Assembly (NCBI GenBank): GCA_963820965.1
Contig: CAWGCC010000046.1
Span: 62,001-126,000 of the forward strand
Reading direction: 5' to 3'
Source of the DNA: DATEDA01 sp963820965
GTDB taxonomy: Bacteria > Pseudomonadota > Gammaproteobacteria > Burkholderiales > SG8-39
Length of the DNA stretch: 64,000 nucleotides
Shown here piece by piece: positions 17,818-24,986 of this stretch; position 1 is the stretch's first letter; each line of letters starts with the position of its first letter. The position numbers were made by a program, and so were the translations under genes. The notes below the pieces were generated by a model that did no database searches, was not told the DNA's origin, and saw only the letters and a program-made list of their open reading frames with translations.

Positions 17818-20549
17818 GACGCTCCTCCGCGCGCGGCCGGGATCGTGAACGAGAATGTCGCGCCGCGGCCGGGCTCGCTTGCGACCCACAGCTCGCCGCC
17901 GAACTGGCGGACGATCAGGCGCGAGATCGGCAGCCCGAGGCCGGTTCCCTGCGGCCGGTCGGTAAGCGTATCGCCGACCTGCCGGAACTTCTCGAAGATC
18001 GCCCCCTGGTGCTCGCGGGCGATCCCGATGCCGTTGTCGGCGACGTCGACGCGCACCGCGCCGTCCCCCTCGGACAGCGCGACGCGGACGCGGCCCGATC
18101 CCGGCGCACAGAATTTTACTGCGTTGGCGAGCAGGTTCAGCAGCACCTGCTGCAGCCGGTCGCGGTCGGCGAGGACGGTCGGGACGCTGTCGGGCGCGTC
18201 GATCTCCAGTCGCACGTCGCGCTCGCGGTAGAGCGCTGCGGTCGAGTCCGCAGCGTCGCGGATCACCGCGCGGAGGTCCACCGCCTCCGCCGCCCACTCC
18301 GCACGGCCCGATTCGATCTTCGCGAGGTCGAGGATCTGATTGATCAGCCGCGTGAGCCGCTCGGTCTCCCGCAGGATGATGCCGACGAATTCCTGCCGCT
18401 TCGACGCCGGCAGCTCCGGGCTGTCGTGGAGAATCTCGGCAAAGGCCCGGATCGAAGTCAGCGGGGTACGCAGCTCGTGGCTGACCGTCGACACGAAGTC
18501 GTCCTTCATCCGGTCGAGCTCCTGCAGGCGCTCGTTTGCCGCGCGCAGCTCCGACGTCGCCGCCTCGAGCTCCTGGCGCTTGCGTTCGAGCTCGCGCGAG
18601 TACGCGAGCACCTGGGAGGTCTCGTCGAGGATGTTCATCACCTCGGCGATGCCGAGCCCCTCCTCCTTCGCGAGTGACGCCACTGCGGCGCGCGCCGACG
18701 CCGACCCGATCGCGCCGGCAAGCTGAGTCTCCGCGAACTGCGCCAGCTCCGCGTCGGCCCGGAGGACGGCGGGCGAAACGCCCTTCCTCGCCGCGAACTC
18801 TTCGATCAGGACGGACGCCCGATCGGCGCCGAGAAAACGCCCGAGGAGGCTGCGCAGGTCGTCGATCGACAGCTCGCCCCGCCAGCCGCCCGGCCCCTCC
18901 GCCGGCTGGCGGAACACGTCGACGAAGCGCACCGCTTGCGCCTGCTCGCGGGGAGTCGGCGCCGCGAGCAGCGACCCCAGGGCAAACGCGCCGCAGTTGG
19001 CGAGCATGCTCCAGATCATGCTGTGGGTGATCTCGTCGAGACCGGCCAGACCGAACAGCGCGAGCGGCTTGAGAAGCGCGATGCCCCACGGCCCCTCCTC
19101 GACGAATCCGGCCGGAAGCCAACCGGACCTGGCGAACGACGGCGCGAGCAGCGTGTACGCCCAGACGGCGAACCCCGCGATGAGCCCGGCGATCGCGCCG
19201 GCCCGCGTTGCCTGCTTCCAGTAGAGGCCGCCGAGCATCGCCGGCGCGAACTGCGCGACCGCTGCGAACGAGATGAGCCCGATCGCGACCAGCGCGTAGG
19301 CCTCGCCTGCGAACCGGAAATACGCGTAACCGAGCAGCAGGATACCGACGATCGCCGCTCGCCGGATGCCGAGCAGCAGCCGGGAGAGATCGCGCCCCTC
19401 GCGCAAACGCAGGAGCCCGCTCCGGAAGGCGAGCGGCATGACGAGGTCGTTGCACACCATGGTCGAGAGCGCCACCGTCTCCACGATCACCATCCCGGTC
19501 GCGGCCGACAGCCCGCCGAGGAAGACGGCGAGCGCGAGCCACGGCCGCCCCTCCGCGATCGGCAGCGCGAGGACGAAGGTGTCCGCGTCGACCCTGCCGC
19601 CGGGGAAGTGGAGCAGCCCGCCGAACGCGATCGGCAGCACGAACAGATTGATCGCGAGCATGTAGAGCGGGAAGAGCCAGCTCGCCCTGGCGATGTGCGA
19701 CTCGTCGACGTTCTCGACGACGGCGACCTGGAACTGCCGGGGCAGGCACAGGATCGCGAACGCCGAGAGGACGAGCAGCCACGCCCAGCTCGCGTAGCTC
19801 CCGGCGGGCCCCCCGAAGGGCGCGAGCAGGTGCGCGAGCTGCGGGTCCGCCGCGACGCGGCCGAAGAGATCGTCGAAGCCGGAGTAGAGCCCGAACGTAA
19901 CGAACAGCCCGATGGCAACGAACGCGACGAGTTTCACGACCGACTCGAACGCGATCGCCGCCACCATCCCCTCGTGGCGCTCGGCGGCGTCGAGATGCCG
20001 CGCCCCGAACAGGATGGCGAAGAGCGCGAGGGCGAGCGCGGCATAGAGCGCGGTGTCGGCGAGGACCGGGCCGGCGCCAGCGGCAGGACGCGTGACCTCG
20101 GGCGCACTGGCAAGCAGCAGGAAGCTTCCGGACACCGCCTTCAGCTGGAGCGCGATGTAGGGAATGATCCCGATTACCGCGATGACCGTCACGATCCCCG
20201 CGAGCGCCGCGCTCTTGCCGTAGCGGGAGGCGATGAAGTCCGCGATCGAGGTGATCCGGTTCGCGCGGCTGATACGAACGATCTTTCGCAGCACCAGCCA
20301 GAAGAGCGCCGCCGCAAGGGTCGGTCCCAGGTATATGGGGAGGAAGCCGACCCCGTTGGACGCCGCGCGCCCGACGCTCCCGTAGAACGTCCAGGAGGTG
20401 GCGTAGACCCCGAGCGAGAGCGCGTAGACGTAGGGGCTCGCGATAATGCTGCGACCGGCGCCGGCCCGCTTGTCGGCGTAGAACGCGATGGCGAACAGCA
20501 GCCCGAGATACGCGACCGAGACGAGCGCGATCGGCGCCGACGCGGGCAT
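17814..20549 (-). CDS. Sodium/solute-symporter-type sensor histidine kinase (CrbS/CbrA family)
   Basis: The 911-aa protein has an N-terminal SSS-transporter-like module of about 13 membrane helices (residues 8-530), a STAC-like linker (about 550-630), a coiled coil, and a class I histidine kinase core. The kinase core has H691 in VSTVSHELRTPL, an N box near N809, G1 DNGIGI at 838-843 and G2 GTGLGL at 868-873. No PAS domain is evident between STAC and the H box. Family members CbrA, CrbS and MxtR sense carbon sources; CrbS controls acs. Its position beside actP, yjcH and acs supports an acetate-responsive role. Its start lies 1 nt after the small membrane gene, and its end overlaps the receiver gene. 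Confidence 0.9.
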   Translation of the reverse strand: MPASAPIALVSVAYLGLLFAIAFYADKRAGAGRSIIASPYVYALSLGVYATSWTFYGSVGRAASNGVGFLPIYLGPTLAAALFWLVLRKIVRISRANRITSIADFIASRYGKSAALAGIVTVIAVIGIIPYIALQLKAVSGSFLLLASAPEVTRPAAGAGPVLADTALYAALALALFAILFGARHLDAAERHEGMVAAIAFESVVKLVAFVAIGLFVTFGLYSGFDDLFGRVAADPQLAHLLAPFGGPAGSYASWAWLLVLSAFAILCLPRQFQVAVVENVDESHIARASWLFPLYMLAINLFVLPIAFGGLLHFPGGRVDADTFVLALPIAEGRPWLALAVFLGGLSAATGMVIVETVALSTMVCNDLVMPLAFRSGLLRLREGRDLSRLLLGIRRAAIVGILLLGYAYFRFAGEAYALVAIGLISFAAVAQFAPAMLGGLYWKQATRAGAIAGLIAGFAVWAYTLLAPSFARSGWLPAGFVEEGPWGIALLKPLALFGLAGLDEITHSMIWSMLANCGAFALGSLLAAPTPREQAQAVRFVDVFRQPAEGPGGWRGELSIDDLRSLLGRFLGADRASVLIEEFAARKGVSPAVLRADAELAQFAETQLAGAIGSASARAAVASLAKEEGLGIAEVMNILDETSQVLAYSRELERKRQELEAATSELRAANERLQELDRMKDDFVSTVSHELRTPLTSIRAFAEILHDSPELPASKRQEFVGIILRETERLTRLINQILDLAKIESGRAEWAAEAVDLRAVIRDAADSTAALYRERDVRLEIDAPDSVPTVLADRDRLQQVLLNLLANAVKFCAPGSGRVRVALSEGDGAVRVDVADNGIGIAREHQGAIFEKFRQVGDTLTDRPQGTGLGLPISRLIVRQFGGELWVASEPGRGATFSFTIPAARGGAS

Positions 20550-20550
20550 C

Positions 20551-20748
20551 TCACCGCGCCCGCGACACGGCCCAGGCGATGAGGAGGATCAGCGCCGCCC
20601 ACGCGCCGAAAACGTAGAGATAAAGCACCGGCACGCCGAGTACGAGCGCGGGTACGTTGACGAGTGCAAGCAGCGGATAGCCGAAGGCGAGACAGCCGAG
20701 CAGGAAGACCGCGATCGCGCGCGCGGCCGAACTGATGTCGCTACGCAT
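20551..20748 (-). CDS. Small two-helix membrane protein upstream of the sensor kinase
   Basis: This 65-aa protein (from the ATG at 20748; an in-frame start nine codons earlier exists) consists almost entirely of two hydrophobic helices, ARAIAVFLLGCLAFGYPLLAL and VLYLYVFGAWAALILLIAWAVS, ending in a short basic tail SRAR. Its stop codon is followed after one base by the kinase ATG, so the two are almost certainly translationally coupled. The place and size recall CbrX, a small membrane protein encoded just before cbrA in Pseudomonas; I have not compared sequences. It may help assemble or modulate the SSS kinase. Confidence 0.72.
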   Translation of the reverse strand: MRSDISSAARAIAVFLLGCLAFGYPLLALVNVPALVLGVPVLYLYVFGAWAALILLIAWAVSRAR

Positions 20749-20809
20749 AAGGCCGTTGCCGGCCGGCGCTTTCACGCCGGCCGGCGGGATTTTCCCTGCG
20801 GATCAGCCC

Positions 20810-22711
20810 CTAGTGCGCGGAAGCCGCCGCACGCCCGATCCCGGTATTCGACCGCACGTACAGCTCCTCCCACATGTCCTCGGCGCGCTTGTCGCGGTAC
20901 AGCAGCGAGCCGATCAAGACGGCGAGGAAGCCGAGGGGGATCGAGATGAGACCCGGGTTGCGGAGCGGGAACAACGGCTCGCTCAGACCCACGAGCGAGG
21001 TCGTCGCGTCGCCGAGCGCCTTGAGCTGCGCTTCGGCGCCCGCCTTCGTCTTCTCCGCGACGGCCAGCGCCCGCTTCGCGTTGTCGATCGCGGCCGGGTC
21101 GGTGAGCCCCGGCAGCTCGACGCTGAGCTTCGCGATCCGCTCGTCGGCCGCCTTGATCGCCCGCTCCTGCGTAGCCCTGACCTGCGCCGGGTAGGTCATG
21201 TTCGGCGAGACGAGGACCAGTGCGATCGCGGCGAACGTGCCGATCACCAGACCCGCGACCACTCCGCCGGTGTTGCACCGCCTCCAGTACAGCGTGAGCA
21301 GCACCACCGGCAGGTTCGCCGAGGCGGCGACCGCAAATGCGAGGGCCACCAGGTGCGCCACGTTCTGGCCGCGGGCGAGGATCCCGATGAGGATCGCGAT
21401 GACTCCCACGATCAGCGAGCAGATGCGCGCCGCTTTCAGCTCCTCCTCCGAGGTCGTCTTGTCGCCCTTGATGACTCCGACCCAGATGTCGTGCGACATC
21501 GCCGAGGCCGCGGCGAGCACGAGGCCCGCCACCACCGCGACGATCGTCGCGAACGCCACTGCGGCGACGAAGGCGAGCATGAGGTTGCCGAGGAGCGAAT
21601 CCTTCCCGCCGCCGAGATACTGCGCGAGCAGGGGGGCGGCCATGTTGCCGCCGCGGTCGATCTCGGTGATCGCCGGCGCACCGACCAGCATCGCGGCGCC
21701 GGTACCGAGGAACAGCGTCAGCACGTAGAACCCGCCGATGATCGCCATCGCCCAGATGACGCTCTTGCGCGCAGCTTGGGCGGTCGGCACCGTGAAGAAC
21801 CGCATCAGGATGTGCGGCAGCCCCGCGGTACCGAAGACGAGCGCCATGCCGAGCGAGATCTGGTCGATCGGGCTCTTGAACAGCAACCCCGGCTCCAGGA
21901 ACCGCTGGCCGAGCTCCCCCGGCGTCATGTTGCGCGCCGAGTCGCCGAGCAGCCGCGCGACCTGCGCCTGGACGTCCGCGTCCGCGACCACCGCTCCGAG
22001 ATACCCGGGCAGGCTGAATCCGTACTGCCCCCAGACCAGCGCCACCATGACGAGTGAGGCGATCACGAGCAGGATCGCCTTGATGATCTGCACGTACGTC
22101 GTCGCGACCATGCCACCGAAGAGCACGTACGCGAGCATCAGCACGCCGACCGCGGCGACCGAGATCTCGTAGTCGATCCCGATCAGGGTCTTCACCAGCA
22201 CCCCGCCGCCGACCATCTGGGCAGTGAGGTAGAAGGTCGAGACGGTGATGGTCGAGATCGCCATGAAGGTCTTGACGGTCTTCGGGTTGTTGCGGAAGGC
22301 GAGGATGTCGCCCATCGTGTACTTGCCGATGTTCCGGCACGGTTCGGCGATGACAAGCAGCACCGTGATGTAGGCGACGAGCCAGCCGACCGAGTACATG
22401 AACCCGTCGTAGCCGTAGAGCGAGATCAGCCCCGCGATGCCGAGGAACGACGCCGCCGAGAGATAGTCTCCGGCGATGGCCCAGCCGTTCTGCAGGCCCG
22501 AGACCCCGCCGCCGGCGGTGTAGAAGTCGGCCGCGGTCTTGGTGCGCTTCGCCGCGAGGTAGGTGACCCACATCGTGACCGCGATGATCGCGCCGAACAC
22601 GCCGAAAGTGAGGATGCGCCAGTCCGACGACACCGCTTGCGCGAATGCCGGCGAGGCCGCGACAGCGGCAGCGACGGCACCGATGGAGACGACGATCTGT
22701 CGTTTGCCCAT
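20810..22711 (-). CDS. actP: Cation/acetate symporter ActP with a coiled-coil insertion
   Basis: The 633-aa protein is a sodium:solute symporter that aligns well by eye with E. coli ActP: a cleavable-looking signal (PAFAQA, about 20-26), TAGGGVSGLQNGWAIAGDYLSAASFLGIAG, MFGTAGLPHILMRFF-type region (here VFGTAGLPHILMRFF at 292-306), VSHD-like AMSHDIW, and the C-terminal RSNTGIG. It is about 80 residues longer than the E. coli protein because of a charged helical insertion at roughly 503-580. A strong GGGGAGG ribosome-binding site precedes the ATG at 22711. yjcH ends 11 nt upstream, the usual yjcH-actP arrangement. The role is uptake of acetate and similar short-chain acids at low concentration. 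Confidence 0.93.
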   Translation of the reverse strand: MGKRQIVVSIGAVAAAVAASPAFAQAVSSDWRILTFGVFGAIIAVTMWVTYLAAKRTKTAADFYTAGGGVSGLQNGWAIAGDYLSAASFLGIAGLISLYGYDGFMYSVGWLVAYITVLLVIAEPCRNIGKYTMGDILAFRNNPKTVKTFMAISTITVSTFYLTAQMVGGGVLVKTLIGIDYEISVAAVGVLMLAYVLFGGMVATTYVQIIKAILLVIASLVMVALVWGQYGFSLPGYLGAVVADADVQAQVARLLGDSARNMTPGELGQRFLEPGLLFKSPIDQISLGMALVFGTAGLPHILMRFFTVPTAQAARKSVIWAMAIIGGFYVLTLFLGTGAAMLVGAPAITEIDRGGNMAAPLLAQYLGGGKDSLLGNLMLAFVAAVAFATIVAVVAGLVLAAASAMSHDIWVGVIKGDKTTSEEELKAARICSLIVGVIAILIGILARGQNVAHLVALAFAVAASANLPVVLLTLYWRRCNTGGVVAGLVIGTFAAIALVLVSPNMTYPAQVRATQERAIKAADERIAKLSVELPGLTDPAAIDNAKRALAVAEKTKAGAEAQLKALGDATTSLVGLSEPLFPLRNPGLISIPLGFLAVLIGSLLYRDKRAEDMWEELYVRSNTGIGRAAASAH

Positions 22712-22722
22712 GGTCGCCTCCC

Positions 22723-23052
22723 CTAGTTCGCCCGTGTGCCGATGCGGTCGGCGTCGCGCGCGATCTCTTCGGCAAGCGCGTCGAACTCGCCGGCTCGGTG
22801 GGCATAGAACCAGGCGATCCCCCAGGCGACGATGAACTGCGAGAGCGCGAACACCAGGCCGAAGTTGATCGGGCCCCACATCTTCATGTTGAAGAGATCG
22901 GTGAAGTAGGCGGCGCCGATCGGCAGCAAGAAGTAGTAGATCACCGCGAAGGCCATCAGCCCCCAGAGGAACCGCCTCTTCCGCTTGTGCAGCGACTGGA
23001 AACGCGCGTCCGAGTCGATGGCGAACCAGTTGATCGCGGTGCTTGGCTGCAT
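22723..23052 (-). CDS. yjcH: DUF485 inner-membrane protein YjcH
   Basis: The 109-aa protein has the DUF485 layout: a basic N-terminal segment (FQSLHKRKRRF), two membrane helices (LWGLMAFAVIYYFLLPIGAAY and INFGLVFALSQFIVAWGIAW) and the closing YAHRAGEFDALAEEI, close to YIWRANGEFDRL of E. coli YjcH. It is the customary partner of ActP; its exact role is unclear. The start is the ATG at 23052, seven nt after AGGAGG; the longer frame upstream has no coding character. The 128-bp gap upstream contains an FNR-like box near 23171-23184 and a TTGCCA-18-TACCCT promoter-like pair, so yjcH-actP may have its own promoter. Confidence 0.9.
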   Translation of the reverse strand: MQPSTAINWFAIDSDARFQSLHKRKRRFLWGLMAFAVIYYFLLPIGAAYFTDLFNMKMWGPINFGLVFALSQFIVAWGIAWFYAHRAGEFDALAEEIARDADRIGTRAN

Positions 23053-23170
23053 GATTTCCTCCTTTTCTTGTCGCAGGGACGGGACGGCAACCGGCAAGTC
23101 GCCACCCCGGCATCAGGGTAGGCCCGAGCGGCCGTAGCTGGCAAGCCTAAGCGGATGTTGCTGCCCCGGT

Positions 23171-23184
23171 TTGCGCTGGATCAA
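23171..23184. promoter_or_regulatory. Imperfect FNR/Anr-like box upstream of yjcH-actP
   Basis: The string TTGCGCTGGATCAA matches TTGAT-N4-ATCAA in eight of the ten conserved positions. It overlaps the stop codon of the upstream DUF294 gene and lies about 120 bp before the yjcH start on the minus strand. A better copy of the same motif precedes prpE. Binding is unproven. Confidence 0.3.
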
Positions 23185-24272
23185 ACCCCGAATCCCGCTC
23201 CCGGGACGGAGAAGCCGCGGGCGAGCCGGGTCTGCAAGTTTCGCGCCTGCCGAAGGGCGGTCTTGAGGCTGCGCCGCTCGGCATCGCTCAGCGTCCCCGG
23301 GTTCAAGTGATTGTGGAGCGGCTCGCCCCGCGCATGCTGTCTGGTGTTCAACACTAGCCGTGCGCGCTGGATGACGCAGAACGCATCGGCCCAGGCGTCG
23401 GCCTCGGCTGCCAGGAGACCGCGCGCGCGGGCGCCGGCAGCCAGCCGGTCGAGCGTATTCGTCGCGGTCACCCCGTCCGCCAGGCTGTAGATCCGCGCCG
23501 CCTCGACGAACAGCTGGACGCCGTTCACCTTGAGGTCGAGCGTGCCCGGGTGCTCGCCGCCGCGCGCGAGCACGAAGTCTCGCACCAGGCCGAGCGGCGG
23601 CTGGTTCCCGAGCGCGTTCTGCACCATCAGGAAGAGGAACCGGCCGCGGTCCTGCGCGTATCCGGCGAGCCATTCGCGCAGCCCGGTCACGAGGCTCCGC
23701 TCGCCGTGGACCGCGCGGAAGTCGAAAAAAATGGCGGCGTTCAGCAGCGCCTCGGGCTCGGGCCGGTCGATCCAGGTCACGAATCGCTCGCGCCACTCGG
23801 AACGCGACAGGCACCAGCGTGGATTACCCGCCATCACCTCGCCGCGGCAGAGCGGATATCCGCTGCGATCGAGCGCGCGGTTCACGCGCTCGGCGAGCGG
23901 CAGCAGCGCGCGCCGCTCCGCCTCGGGCTCGCGCCCGTCGGCGAAGACGATGGCGTTGTCCTGGTCGGTCGCGAGCGTCTGCTCGCCGCGCCCCGCCGAC
24001 CCGAGCACGATCCAGCACCCGCCGGCGGACCGCAGCGCGTCGTCAAGGCCGGTCAGCTCGATCAGCCGGGCAGTGACGAGATCGTTGCACTCCGTGACGA
24101 ACGCGGTAATCGCCGGCGGGGCGACGCCCTCCTCGAGGAGCGGTTGGGGCAGATCGCGCACGCGGGTGGCCGCGGTTGCGACCTCGCCGACGTCGCGTGC
24201 GGCGCGGATCGCGGCGCGTATCTCGTCTTCCCGGGGCGACGTTGCCGGCATCGCGTGAAAGCATAGCTCCAT
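23181..24272 (-). CDS. DUF294 nucleotidyltransferase-like protein (no sensory domains)
   Basis: The 363-aa protein holds a DUF294 nucleotidyltransferase domain with the GlnD-like motif GSAGRGEQTLATDQDNA at residues 91-107 (candidate metal ligands D103 and D105). The family markers GNPRWCLS and AAIFFDFRAVHGE follow, and then the helical DUF294 C-terminal domain (LDLKVNGVQLFVEAARIYSL). It lacks the cyclic-nucleotide and CBS domains of its larger paralogue at 24987. Active-site residues look intact, so transfer of a nucleotide to a protein or small molecule is possible, though no DUF294 activity is assigned here. The start ATG at 24272 is 6 nt after the exonuclease stop; a second ATG at 24251 is possible. 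Confidence 0.87.
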   Translation of the reverse strand: MELCFHAMPATSPREDEIRAAIRAARDVGEVATAATRVRDLPQPLLEEGVAPPAITAFVTECNDLVTARLIELTGLDDALRSAGGCWIVLGSAGRGEQTLATDQDNAIVFADGREPEAERRALLPLAERVNRALDRSGYPLCRGEVMAGNPRWCLSRSEWRERFVTWIDRPEPEALLNAAIFFDFRAVHGERSLVTGLREWLAGYAQDRGRFLFLMVQNALGNQPPLGLVRDFVLARGGEHPGTLDLKVNGVQLFVEAARIYSLADGVTATNTLDRLAAGARARGLLAAEADAWADAFCVIQRARLVLNTRQHARGEPLHNHLNPGTLSDAERRSLKTALRQARNLQTRLARGFSVPGAGFGV

Positions 24273-24278
24273 CCCCGC

Positions 24279-24983
24279 TCAGCGGCGCGCGCCGAGCCAG
24301 CGCGCCGCGGCCGGATCCCACAGCATCGCGTCCACGGCAGCGACGCCCCGTTCCGCCGCGTGGGCGAGGAGGACGAGGAAGAGCTGCGCGGTGGCCAGCG
24401 CGTCCGCGGCCGCGTCATGCCGGCTGAACGCCTCGATGCCGAACCGTTCCAGCCACGCGTCCAGGTGCCTGCGCGCATGCGCTTCCCCAGGGACCAGCTC
24501 GGGCGCGAGCTGCGCGAGGTCGATCCACGGCCGCGCGAACGGCTCCCCCAGCGACACGCGCATCGCCCGGCGGATCAGCGCAGCGTCGAATCCGGCATGG
24601 AAGCCAACGAGCGGGGCCTTGCCGGCGAACTCGAGGAATGCGAGCAGGCCATCGGCCGGATCCTCCCCTTCGCGCTGCGCGGTGCCCCCGATGCCGTGCA
24701 CGAGGGTGTTTTCGCGGCTCGACGCGACCGACTGCCGCAGGACGGCGTAGAACGAGCGGCCGAGGTCGATGCGAGCCGCTTCGACCGTCACCGCTCCGAT
24801 CGCGATCAGCCGGTCGCGATCGACATCGAGGCCGGTCGCCTCGACGTCGGCCACGACGAACCGCGCTTCGGCCGCCGGCGAGCGCAGGTCGGGCTCGGGG
24901 AGCGCGCGCCAGCGCGCGAGCCGCGCCGCCTGCGCCGGCGGAACCGTCACGCGCCGGCCCAACAGCTTCGCCAGCCAGGCCAC
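24279..24983 (-). CDS. DnaQ-like 3'-5' exonuclease (DEDDh)
   Basis: The 234-aa protein has an N-terminal helical extension with a conserved beginning (MAWLAKLLGRR) and a complete DEDDh nuclease fold. D46 and E48 lie in VVADVEATGL, D133 in GFHAGFDAALI, and H189 and D194 in SRHDAAADALA. It is encoded between the two DUF294 genes, 3 nt from the first and 6 nt from the second, so the three must be made together. Pseudomonas carries a similar nuclease-DUF294-actP-yjcH cluster. The close, conserved pairing with a nucleotidyltransferase-like protein suggests a metabolic or signalling substrate rather than replication proofreading. Confidence 0.88.
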   Translation of the reverse strand: MAWLAKLLGRRVTVPPAQAARLARWRALPEPDLRSPAAEARFVVADVEATGLDVDRDRLIAIGAVTVEAARIDLGRSFYAVLRQSVASSRENTLVHGIGGTAQREGEDPADGLLAFLEFAGKAPLVGFHAGFDAALIRRAMRVSLGEPFARPWIDLAQLAPELVPGEAHARRHLDAWLERFGIEAFSRHDAAADALATAQLFLVLLAHAAERGVAAVDAMLWDPAAARWLGARR

Positions 24984-24986
24984 GCG

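Noticed and set aside
22723..23052. DUF4212 small symporter subunit instead of YjcH
   Set aside because: The conserved ending (YAHRAGEFDAL) and the basic start match DUF485/YjcH, not the glycine-rich pattern of DUF4212.
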